Assembly: GCF_029168945.1 (NCBI RefSeq)
Contig: NC_083608.1
Span: forward strand, 14,898,136 to 14,962,135
DNA length: 64,000 nucleotides
DNA from: Cannabis sativa
Lineage: Eukaryota > Streptophyta > Magnoliopsida > Rosales > Cannabaceae
Direction: 5' to 3'
Part shown: positions 45,156-54,825 of the stretch, piece by piece
How positions within the stretch are numbered: the first letter of the stretch is position 1
Layout of the letters: every line of letters begins with the position of its first letter
Made by a program: the position numbers and the translations under genes
Notes under the pieces: model-generated
The model's database searches: none
Told to the model about the DNA's origin: nothing
What the model saw: the letters and a program-made list of their open reading frames with translations, nothing else

Positions 45156-48004
45156 TGTAACGCCCAAAGTAATTAGGCACGCTACCCAAAATACTTATGA
45201 AACTCTAATCCCCTAATCGGGATTACTAATCAAAATAGCGCAGAATTTAAACTTTTATATTAAACAGAATGAAAATAAACTTGTAATATATTTAAACTTT
45301 TAAAATAGTTGGGATCCCAAAAATATTTACAAATGCTATTACAAGTCATTTCTTTCTAGCCGACCTAAACGGCAAAATAGAATTCAAAAGTTCATCACTA
45401 ATAGACCCTTAACCTGCTTGGTTTGATATGGCTTGAACATGTACATTCTTCATCTTGCTCCTCAAACTCATGGTTGATCAGCCACTGACTTACCCTTTCC
45501 TGCACAGTAGAGCACTCGTGAGCCAAGCCCAGCAAGACAGTATAAATCACAACAAATATAATATGCTCATCATACTATTTAATAGATATGCCATTCACAT
45601 ACGTCTGTATGACACAGACCTGATTATTATACCAACATGCCCATTTATGTCTACGTGGCGTAGACCTATGTGTTGCGCTCACACATCTATTTAAATCTAC
45701 ATGACGTAGACCCACGTGTTGCTCTCACACGTCTAAATACATTAAGGCCTTAGAAGTGGTTCATCTCGGTTATGAGTCACAGGAGTCCAACCTGATTATG
45801 CCTTGACACATAACCCTTAATCTCAATATGTAACACATAATTATTAGTGCCACTGCACTATTTGTCTATTTGCTATAGACCTGCATGTTACGCTCACATG
45901 TCTATTTCTGTCTACACGGCGTAGACCTACGTGTTGCTCTCACACGTCTATATACAATAAGGCCTCAGTAGGGTTTACCTCGGTTTTGATTACCGAGCCT
46001 AACCTGGTTATGCCTTGCTCGCATAACCCTATTCATGTATATACGTAATCCATGTATTACGTTCTTTCGGTGGTTTATCCGGGTGATATATACCAGGTCT
46101 AACCCAGTTATGTCTTAAACATATAACTTTTAACATACATGCGTGTATTCAATATTTACTACAACATATATAATCTTAGGGTAACAACCCTAACTTGCAT
46201 ACTATGTAATCACGCATATAATACATTTCTATATACTTATATGACATTTACTAAGAGTGTCAACCCTGACTCATGCTTTCACTGGACTCATAATATTCTA
46301 GGGTAATAACCCTAGACCGCATTAAAATTAAACTCAAGGTACTAGCTTACCGAGTCTAGTTTAATTATGCCTTAAGCGCATAATTCATAATCCCAATATA
46401 TAGATATATCTGACATGGCATAGTATTACACAACATATATCACTAGGGTAATAACCCTAGGCTATTAAACCGCTCATGTTAGGGTAATAACCCTAATCCT
46501 GGTTGCAATTACTCACATATATCCTATTCAACATAAGCGCCACCGCGCATACTCTACGTGCAAACTACTGTCTTACCTGTTGTCCCGCAATAACAGAGAT
46601 TCCAAACCCCTGGGTGCTTCTGATCAGGTGTCGGTAATCCTAGTCACACAATCTGGGATTTTACAAATAGGGTTAATCCCCAATTTCACTTTCACAAAAT
46701 ATAAACATGGCATTCAAAACACAGATAATCAAATAGATCTCGGAACGAGCTTTCCAACGATATAAAGAACGTCCCAAACGGAGTCCCGAGTCAAAAGTTA
46801 TGGCCAAAACAAAATTGAGAAAAACAGAATTTCTCACTGCCAAATCCAGTCGCGACGGCCGAAAATCCCGTCGCGACGACTGGGTTTAGAACACCCAAAA
46901 ACTCCATTTTTAAGGTCTTAAAATGCCAACCTTTCCTAGATTTCGAACCCCAACCAAACATAGGGTAAAAAAATACAAAATTCATGCATTAATCCTTAAC
47001 CAAAATCAGATTTAATCAATATAAAAATTAACCTCCAAACATTGAGCTAAATTTCCCACTAATTCAAGCTCAAACCTTGAATCTTTAAATTCAAACACAA
47101 GCTCAAGAAAAACATACAATTCAGAGCTGCATAACATAATGGGAACACCAAAACAAACTCTAATAATCCCACACAACATTCAAGTTGCAATCCATATGGT
47201 CTCAATAGCTCAAACACATTAAAAATTACCAATATCACCACTAATTCACCAACATGCATCAAATCTCAAATGAACATCAAGAACATCAAACCTAAACTCA
47301 AAAAATATTCACATACCAGAATTTAATCATAAACAAAAAGGATCAAGAAGTTTTACCACAAATTTCTAAGCTCCAAGCACCAAAATCACCCAAACTCCTT
47401 AACTTTTCTCCAATCCAAGCCTTAATTTCAAAGTTGTAAAATATTGAAGATGATAAAGAGAGAGGAAGAGGGGGTCGGGTTAAGGAGAGAGAGAGGACCC
47501 AGAATTTCTAATTTCATTTCCTCAAAATTCAGCTTTTATTAAAGTAAATCAAATAAGGTCAAAAGACCATTTTGCCCCTAAGGCCAATTTTCACCTATTC
47601 ACACATACAAGTGCATTCTAGTCAATTCATACTCAATTATTTTCAAATAAAAATTCAGATTATCACCCATAACTAATAATGCCAAATAAATCAATCCAAT
47701 TTATATTTCGGGCCGAACCGTTGTGACTATACCGCGCCAACCTGTCAGAACACACCTGAAAAGACAACACAGTCATACTACATAATAATATAGTTCCATT
47801 AAGCACGTAATTAAATTAATTTCATCATTTTACCCTTCTCGGGTCATAATTACTAAAATACACCTAGCTCACCAACGGGGTCTTAACATATAATTAATCA
47901 AATTAATTCACATATACTGAATTATATAATAATATAATTCCTCAATTATTCATAATTATCTAATTACAGTTTTGCTAATCCATTTCTTAATTCCGGGTAT
48001 TACA
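45156..48004. mobile_element. Solo LTR (2.85 kb) inside the MULE transposase
   Basis: Begins TGTAACGCCCAAAG and ends CCGGGTATTACA, with 5-bp duplication CAACA outside. Internal repeats include CTACGTGGCGTAGACC-type phrases (45649-45935) and palindromes GGGTAATAACCCT (46178-46494). A mirror-like CGTCGCGACG pair lies near 46850-46880. No coding sequence of retroviral type was recognised. LTRs starting TGTAAC and ending GTTACA-like are seen in plant gypsy elements, so a gypsy source is likely. A complete non-coding element with tiny ends is less likely because no internal LTR pair was found. Confidence 0.85.
45640..46500. repeat. Palindromic repeat families in the solo LTR
   Basis: Two families alternate. 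One is TCTAC(G/A)(T/C)G(G/A)CGTAGACC followed by ACGTGTTGCTCTCACACGTCT, at about 45649, 45691 and 45913. The other is AGGGTAATAACCCTA, at 46178, 46301, 46445 and 46482. Both can form hairpins. Confidence 0.75.
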
Positions 48005-49559
48005 CAACAGGTCGACAAAACCTAAACCCCCGAATAGAAGGACCCAGAGAGAAGAAACAATACTTGAAGTGACCATCTTCTACCACAAAATCCGTGATGG
48101 TACCTGGATTCTGCAACTGTAGCATGTGCAAGTAACTAGGTAATTTCGAGTACAAATCTTCAGGTGTACCCCGAGCTAGGTGTAGTGCCTTCTCTCTGCA
48201 CCTCCATGCCTTTTCATAACTCATTTGGATCCCGTAATCCTTGTGCATACTTTTTCTTATATCAGAGGCCAAGTGATCCGAGCCGTCAGTTGCGAACTTA
48301 TCCTTAATTAGATGGGCAACTATTACAGGTGATGCTTGACGGTTATCTTTTCCTCGAAGATCAAGGAAACATGTATGTACATTATGAAATGTACTCACCT
48401 CAAACATGTTAGAAAGTACGTTCTTCTTCGCTCTTAATCTCCACCCACAATCTGTATTCTACATGTGACGTACCAAATATCAGTACCGGACTTCCTAACG
48501 TAGTAGTCAAACCCTTTCTTCATTGCATACAGGCCAACAACCATCTTTAAATGCTCTTTGTCTCTAAAAAACTTTCCCACATGTAACTCCCCGCCTGGTG
48601 TGCCACCCGTAGATATATAATGACTATGATCCTCGATGTCTTCTCTTGTATACATTTTCTCCTTGAATTTACCGTAACTTGTCGAAGAAGAAAATGGATC
48701 GCTCCATCCAGTCACATTGGTCCCTCGAGCATCAGTAGGACCACTAATATCATTGGTCTCTCCACCATTATTAGGACCTGTACTGTCAGTAGTTCCTCTA
48801 GCATGACTGGTTTCGCCTGGACGACTACTACTAGTACCAGGTGTTTGGCAATTTTCTCTACGGGGCATTCTTTTCCGTGTCGGTGGCTTCGGTGGTATTT
48901 GGTACGATAGTGGAATCAAGTTCAAAGGTACAGCAGCAGGGGCCTCTGTACCTTGGTCGTCTCTTACGTCATCATTGCCCTCAACATAACATTCAGGGTC
49001 TGGACCATTAAAAAAACCATCGATGAACGGCATTTGTGCTACAATATCAGCACTCGGCATCATATTGTTTAATTCAGGTAATACATCTGCAACCAACACC
49101 TCTGGATTTATTTCTGGAACAAAACTCCCAACCTCGCTACGATTATCCTTAACAGAACTTGGTGTGGGACTAGGATCGACGCAAACATTCTTCTTTAACA
49201 AAGTCACAAACAAAGGAGTAAATTCATCTGACTTCTTCGCAAGTGTAGATAAAAAGTACCTTGCACACTTATCATTTCTAATAACTTCAGGGCGATACTC
49301 AAAGCCTTTCTTGTACTTGTAATGTACTTCCAATTTCAAGTCGTACTCCACTTTGTCGACATCCAGTTCTTCGTACAAAACATCAACCAAACCTGAGTAG
49401 CTTAGGTTTGGATCAATGTCAAATGTCAAATTGTCGTCCCGTTTATAAACCCAATCTCTACCATCAAACTCCCAAACACCATTATACATAACACACGCAT
49501 TAACAGTTGAACCTGGCACATACATTTAAAAAAACACAGTTATAATTTACAACAAAAAT

Positions 49560-49965
49560 CTCACTGAAAAAAAATCTTAATTAATCATTAATAACAAAAC
49601 AATAATAATTAATTGATAATAAAATAATAATTCATAATTCATAATAAAACAATAATTAATAATTCATAATAAAACAATAATTAATAATTAAAAAATAATT
49701 ATTAATTGATAATAAAATATAATTAATAATTATTACTCAAACCATAAAAAATATAACAATAATTAATAATAATTCATAATTGATAATTAATAAAATAACT
49801 AAAAAAAATAAATTAATTCTTAAAACATTAACTAAAATAATAATTAATAACTAATAATTATTAATAAAAAAATAATTAATAACACAAATATTAATAAATC
49901 AATATAAAATAAATTAATCATACAATAATAAATAAATAATAATAATAAATTAAAAAAATAAAAAA
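49560..49965 (-). repeat. Right low-complexity tract of the MULE
   Basis: Variants of CAATAATTAATAA, complementary to the left tract at 40230-40960. It lies in the inferred first intron of the transposase gene. Confidence 0.82.
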
Positions 49966-49974
49966 TCCCCTCCA

Positions 49975-50094
49975 TCGGACCCCACCACGGAACATCAGAC
50001 CTTATTTTAAAAAATTTAAAAAAAAAAAAAAATAATTCCCAAAACCAATCGGGTCCGATGGGGTCCGATGGTCCGACCATCGGACCCGGGTTCC

Positions 50095-50125
<31 letters not shown>

Positions 50126-50255
50126 AAAAACCCATTGGACCCGATGGGGGTCCGACCATCGGACCCATTGATGGACCATCGAACCATCGGGCCTTCGCCC
50201 CTGCCAACAAAATTTTTCCCCACATCAGGCCCCCATCGGGCCAGCATCGGGCCCG
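49975..50255 (-). repeat. Right cluster of CCATCGGACC-type motifs
   Basis: Ten or more CCATCGG or CCGATGG cores in about 280 bp (for example GGGTCCGATGGGGTCCGATG at 50049). It mirrors the cluster at 39975-40225. Confidence 0.8.
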
Positions 50256-50627
50256 ACGAAAAAAAATGCAGAAAAACAGCAAAATTCCAGTTTTCACATG
50301 CAGCAAACATTATAACAGAAAAAATAGCAAAATAACAGCAACAATCCACAGATCAATCATCAAACACAACATTCTTAATTAAATATGACAACAACAAACA
50401 AGATTTAAAAAAAAAATTAATTACTTACCCATTGATGGAGCTTGTAGTGTGTTCTAGCTTCTAATGTGGTGGATTAGTGTGGTGGCTTGTAGTGTGGAAG
50501 GTTGTAGCTTCTAGTGATGAGTGAAGAGAAGAAAAAAAAATTTGGTGGTTGTGGAAGATAGGCTTTCAGGTGGGGAATTCTCATGTGAAATTGATGAGAA
50601 AAAGGGTTGGAGTGAGTAGATGTAATT

Positions 50628-50742
50628 GGGGAGGGTATTATGGGGAAAACACAAAAAGTGTCATATATAACTAATTATGTTAAGTATAAGTTTAGGGGAA
50701 GAATTTTAGGATAATGTAAGTATATTAATTCAAATGAGATCC
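50628..50742 (-). repeat. Right terminal inverted repeat of the MULE
   Basis: Read on the minus strand it starts GGATCTCATTTGAATT and aligns imperfectly with 39479-39590. Confidence 0.62.
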
Positions 50743-51215
50743 TTTCTTGGTTTATTAGAGTTGTTCTTTGAGCTGTAGAAGTCTTACTCTCAATCTTGTA
50801 GTAAAAAGCTGAGCAAAGGTATTCTAGATCTCAGTAGAGGTGCGATAATGGATAACATGTCCAATCATATTATTAAAAATAGAGTTCATAAGTCAATGCA
50901 TCAAGAATTGATCGAATCTCATCCACTATTGATGGCCTGGACTAGGGACATTACCTGCAAGAAGGATCAGTGGAGCTGGGTGTAATCTGAGAACATACCC
51001 ATTAAGATTGTATGCACGAACAACAACCAACACTAGTGATATCTAAATTGTGTAATTTGTTCGATTCAATCAAAGATTTAGAAGTAGAAGATTGTTGTTG
51101 GGAAAGGAAATTTGGCTTATCATTCGGTTGCTAGTGAGCTCAACTATTTTGTTAATGTTGTGCTCGTTCTTACTCTAATCGGTTGAATCTTTGGTTAGAC
51201 ATGGCTCTGATACCA
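50743..51215 (-). pseudogene. Copia gag remnant with primer-binding site
   Basis: On the minus strand the LTR end TTTTGACA is followed by TGGTATCAGAGCC (51215-51203), the initiator-Met tRNA primer site of copia elements. Downstream a broken frame gives Leu-Asn-Gly-Tyr, then Asn-Asn-Met-Ile-Gly-His-Val-Ile-His, then Thr-Ser-Thr-Glu-Ile and Leu-Gln-Leu-Lys, as in copia gag. The remnant stops exactly where the MULE terminus begins. Confidence 0.72.
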
Positions 51216-51481
51216 TGTCAAAACTTTGGATTTGCAGAGTTCTTGTGAGAAGAAAACTAGAGACAAAGATGGAGTCAAAGAGAAATGAAAGTGGAATAAA
51301 TAGAATGCTCAATCACTTAGTGATTGACTCTAACTTTATTTATAGAAAAGATTGATACAACTGAACACAAGAACATAACTGATATAGCTAGCAAAAAAGA
51401 AAAAAAGCTTACAACTACTAACTGAAATTTTATTACACATTAACAAACTAACTGCCCAATTATTCTTCTTGTATTCTAACA
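51216..51481 (-). repeat. Copia 5' LTR (266 bp), partner lost
   Basis: Plus-strand limits TGTCAAAACTTTGG and TATTCTAACA; on the minus strand it begins TGTTAGAATAC and ends AAAGTTTTGACA, next to the primer site. No second copy is in the window. Confidence 0.72.
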
Positions 51482-51730
51482 AAGGAGCAAACCACCCACA
51501 TTGCTCACCATTGATCAAGATCAATGAGACATTTTGCACACAATACATAACTTTATCAATCCAAGCACTCTTGTACTCAAGGCTTAGCATCATAACTTCA
51601 ATGAAACTACACTCCACGCGATTAAGAGCTTTGGACACATCAAGCTTGAGAGTGAGCTTCTTGTAATTGCCAAACCACCGCCCCTTTCCATACAACATAG
51701 ATTTTCAAAGCCAATAATAGTGTTATCTTA
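51482..51730 (-). pseudogene. LINE reverse-transcriptase fragment
   Basis: The minus-strand frame reads Leu-Lys-Leu-Asp-Val-Ser-Lys-Ala-Leu-Asn-Arg-Val-Glu-Cys and Leu-Ile-Asn-Gly-Glu-Gln-Cys-Gly, a decayed LINE RT core. It abuts the copia LTR, so the copia element may have landed in this LINE copy. Confidence 0.65.
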
Positions 51731-51873
51731 AATAAGATGCCTCGCCATAAAAGTATTTTTGCTCCTTTGAAATAGCTTGGCCCATAATAATTAATGAATT
51801 GTCTTCATACATATTTTTTGGTGTTAGTTTTAGCTTTATGGGAATGTGGACGAAGGATCACATGTTAAGAATA

Positions 51874-52322
51874 CAGTAGAATCTCTATTCAAGAATACAC
51901 TTGGGACCAAGTAAATTATATTCTAATTGGGAGGTTATAACTAAATAGAGTTACACTACAAAAAAAAAAATTAAATTACCAAAAAAATATAATGTAACAA
52001 TAATAACAATAAACAATCATTAATACTATATCATAATAGAATTATTTTGAAGTAAATATAATGTTTATACGTGCATTATAGTTTGAAATAAAATTATTAA
52101 TTTTATATAAATAAATTTACAAAATATATGTATATATTTTATTACGATGTAATTATTCTTATACAGAGGTATACTTTGTTAATGAGGGACTTAAAAAATG
52201 TATAACTAATTACAATTTAGAAGTTATTCTTATTTATAACTGGCCCAAATTGGGACTTGATTTTTTTATAACAAATTAGAGATTATTCTTGAATAGAGTA
52301 TTCTTAAATAGAAGTTCTACTG
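51874..52322. mobile_element. Emigrant-like MITE (TA target duplication)
   Basis: 449 bp with inverted ends CAGTAGAATCTCTATTCAAG and, on the other strand, CAGTAGAACTTCTATTTAAG. TA flanks both sides. The CAGTA(G/A)AA(C/T)CTCTAT terminus and TA duplication match the Emigrant group of pogo-like plant MITEs. It has no coding capacity. Confidence 0.82.
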
Positions 52323-52541
52323 TATAAAGTGAGGAAGTTACCCACATTTCTTTCAATCAAACTTTGTGATTAAACAACCTCATTTGATTAAATAGAAAGT
52401 AAATGAAATTCAAAGCTTTTAAGATTGAGTAAAATTTGAAAATTTCAGAAGAAACCAACTGCCTTTTTTGCCAAGCTCAATATAAAATTAATCTTACAAG
52501 GCTTTTTTTTTCTATTAAGAATTTTTTTAAACAAAGGAATC

Positions 52542-52820
52542 ACATGTAGGGTATATAAAGTGTAGAAATTAAAAAGTCATTCATATTACCTACTAAATAT
52601 TTGTGAGACTCACTACATTCCTACTTAGAATACAACACCAAACAAAGAGTTTATTTTAAGTGCACTCACATTTCAACACTTATCCCCATAACAAATACTT
52701 GAGTTCCAAATTCTAATATGAATTACGTAACTAAGGGTATTTCGTAATTAAAGTTACCAATATATTTGTGTAAATAAATAACGAATTACATGTAGGCATA
52801 TAAAGTGTAAAAATTAAAAA
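52542..52820 (+). repeat. 246-bp tandem repeat: unit 1 and start of unit 2
   Basis: ACATGTAGG followed by TATAAAGTGTA(G/A)AAATTAAAAA occurs at 52542 and again at 52788, a period of 246 bp. Unit 2 is cut at 52820 by a LINE and continues after it at 58955-59190 (CACATTACCTACTAAATATT and so on). Confidence 0.85.
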
Positions 52821-53430
52821 ATCAACTAATATGTAGCTTTTCTCTCTCTGGAGTCTTCTAGGAGGTATGCGAAACCGTTTCATGGCTGTTGGTCTGGTCC
52901 CAATTATGGTGTTTCTCGTCCACCCTACTCAGTTAAGTGGTGGTTTTCATTCATTTTTTCTTCCTTTTTGTCGTTTTAGTTCATTTTCTTTCATCATTAA
53001 GAGCATTAATTGCTCTGTGTATTATCTCCTGTTCACACAATCCCATCATATTAATTGCAAACCATCATTTTACCTCTATTCTCTTCCTATTTCTTTGTTT
53101 TACTTCATATCTGGGGGTTTATGTTGGGATCTTTGGCATTTATTATCGCCTGAGCATATCTCCAGCCATCTTTTCTCTCTTGAAGATTGGAAAATGGGGG
53201 CGGAGGTCTGGGTTTATGAAGATTTTAATAGCCTCATCATCATTACACCTCTTCAGGTGAAGGCTAGGGATGTGACTAGGGGCGATTCGAGAAGGCACCT
53301 ACGGGGTTTCTGGTTTTATCTATATATAGTAAGACTAAGGTATGGATCATGGCACTTCCCTTTCATCTTTTCAATTCCTTGGTTTGCTTGTTATTATTCT
53401 GTGTGTGTCTGCCTTGATTTCTATTTCTCT

Positions 53431-54825
53431 ATGGATGATTTTCTCAATACCGTTTCTAATACTTTAGTCTTTCCTTCTGATGAAAACACTATTTTTACCT
53501 ATGATGCTAGCTCTTCCTCTTCCACCCCTGCTACCATTAGCCTTCTTCTGAAACTCCATACCATTAGACCTTATAATAGGCCATCCTTGATGAAAACCCT
53601 ATCTGGTATTTGGTCATCACAGTGTAGATTCCCTGTTTCTGTCACTGAGCATGCTGATGGTCTTTTCCTAGTGACTTTCGGATGTGAGGGTGATAAGGGT
53701 AGAATTTTAGAAGGACAGCCGTGGCATTTTGCTCAAAGTGTCACCATCTTTGCTGCTCCTGAAAGTTCTTTCCCTATTACCCCTGATACTCTTCATTATG
53801 TTCCTTTCTGGATACAAGTTTATGGTATACCTTTTATGTGTAAGTCCTTTGATTTAGCCCGTTTTATTGCCTCTGAGGTTGGGGATCTTATAGAAGTGGA
53901 TAAGGACACTGTCAAGGAGGGAACTGGGCCTTATTTAAGGCTTAGAATTCTCCTTGATGTCAATCTTCCTATTAGGAGGGGTATGAACATTAGATTCATA
54001 CGTATGGGTAGAGAGTTTGTCAAATGGATTGACTTTAAATATGAGAGGCTCCCTGACTTTTGTTTCTTTTGTGGTAAACTTGATCATACCAAGAGGTATT
54101 GTCATTTTTACCTTCAAAAGTGTGATGATAGTCAAACTGAGCCACTCTGCCCTTACACTATCCTCCTGCGTGGTAAGGAAAAAATTGTGGACAAAGCTAT
54201 GCCCTTTCAATACCCTCACCCTCCAGCTATTACTGTTGTTGATCATGCTCCTGTTAACCTTAATCTTCCTACTAGGAATTTTTTGGATAACATTATCTCT
54301 TTTCCATCTTTTCTGGCTGTTACTGGTAATTCTGGGTCTGGTTTTCTCAGTCCTCATACTTCTTCTACTGTCATGATGCCTACTCCTCTTAATCCTAATA
54401 GTGGTCATGCTTTTCATACTGGTCTTAATCCTTTTGGCTGCCACCCTTTGAGGCCTTCAGCATTCACCTCTTATTCCACTGACTCTTTGGTGGTTGCTAC
54501 CACTGTTGGCACTACTGTTATGCATTCTGGTGATATGAGTATCTCGACTACTCCTGCTGCTGAGGTTGTCTCGGCTAGTCCAGTTGAGACTGTTGGGACT
54601 CATGCTGAAGTTGGCCAACCTGACTCGTTGGTTCGTGGAAAAGGGCTGGCTTCTGCTTCGGGAGTTAAACGCCCATCTTTCCATCCTCAGCAGGTGGTTG
54701 TTGGTGGTTCTGTCAGGTCTCAATTGAAAAGAGCTCGAGCTGGGGATAGAGAGGAGGAATCTTCATCTGCTTCAACGGACATGGAACAGGCGGGTGGTGC
54801 GTTGCACACCCGCCCAGAAAAATGA
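53431..54825 (+). CDS. LINE ORF1: DUF4283 and zinc-knuckle protein
   Basis: 464 aa from the ATG at 53431 (Met-Asp-Asp-Phe-Leu). The frame opens further upstream to 52867, but that part is hydrophobic and unlike the family, so it is taken as 5' UTR. The DUF4283 domain spans about residues 20-170. The knuckle Cys-Phe-Phe-Cys-Gly-Lys-Leu-Asp-His-Thr-Lys-Arg-Tyr-Cys lies near 210-223. A Ser/Thr-rich tail follows. It is expected to bind LINE RNA. The stop overlaps the ORF2 start in ATGA at 54822-54825. It is intact. Confidence 0.85.
   Translation: MDDFLNTVSNTLVFPSDENTIFTYDASSSSSTPATISLLLKLHTIRPYNRPSLMKTLSGIWSSQCRFPVSVTEHADGLFLVTFGCEGDKGRILEGQPWHFAQSVTIFAAPESSFPITPDTLHYVPFWIQVYGIPFMCKSFDLARFIASEVGDLIEVDKDTVKEGTGPYLRLRILLDVNLPIRRGMNIRFIRMGREFVKWIDFKYERLPDFCFFCGKLDHTKRYCHFYLQKCDDSQTEPLCPYTILLRGKEKIVDKAMPFQYPHPPAITVVDHAPVNLNLPTRNFLDNIISFPSFLAVTGNSGSGFLSPHTSSTVMMPTPLNPNSGHAFHTGLNPFGCHPLRPSAFTSYSTDSLVVATTVGTTVMHSGDMSISTTPAAEVVSASPVETVGTHAEVGQPDSLVRGKGLASASGVKRPSFHPQQVVVGGSVRSQLKRARAGDREEESSSASTDMEQAGGALHTRPEK

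Larger units (their letters stand above)
43994..50432 (-). pseudogene. mudrA: MULE transposase (mudrA type), interrupted
   Basis: On the minus strand the start is inferred as ATGG at 50432-50429, followed by donor GTAAGT (50428). An acceptor CCAG ends at 49513, and exon 2 continues in frame with Gly-Ser-Thr-Val-Asn-Ala. The N-terminal part (49512-48434) ends in the MuDR DNA-binding domain (Phe-Arg-Asp-Lys-Glu, Tyr-Val-Arg-Lys). A 1-nt frame error follows before 48407. The MULE transposase core starts at 48407 and is cut at 48004/45156 by a solo LTR; it resumes at 45155 with the Val-Asp-Gly-Ser-like segment, then a frame error near 45000. The SWIM finger is at 44519-44322 (Cys-Thr-Cys-Gly, Cys-Pro-His-Ala-Cys), and a zinc knuckle lies at 44090-44010 (Cys-Ser-Lys-Cys, His-Asn-Arg-Ser-Thr-Cys). 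It would cut and join MULE ends; it is dead as it stands. Confidence 0.82.
39479..50742. mobile_element. Large MULE with Ulp1-like gene and mudrA-type transposase
   Basis: About 11.3 kb including a 2.85-kb solo LTR insert. The outer ends are imperfect inverted repeats (39479-39590 against 50628-50742 on the other strand), with matching phrases such as ATTTGAA, TATACTTA, ACATAATT and CATTTT. Inside, both ends show the same layers: a short first exon with a GTAAGT donor, a CCGATGG-type motif cluster, and a long TTATTAATTATTG-type tract. A Ulp1-like gene points inward from the left and a transposase gene from the right; they converge near 43.8-44.0 kb. No 9-bp target duplication was found. Confidence 0.8.

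Noticed and set aside
45640..46500. Spaced palindromic repeats considered as a CRISPR-like array
   Set aside because: Spacing is irregular, the genome is eukaryotic, and the block lies in a retrotransposon LTR.
50002..50349. Hydrophobic minus-strand ORFs in the right MULE end
   Set aside because: They are made of the CCATCGG cluster and A-rich runs inside the inferred transposase intron.
52867..53430. 188-residue N-terminal extension of LINE ORF1
   Set aside because: Hydrophobic, unlike DUF4283 proteins, and upstream of a well-placed ATG; more likely 5' UTR.
53935..54723. Minus-strand ORFs opposite LINE ORF1
   Set aside because: Shadow frames with no domain, fully covered by the intact ORF1.
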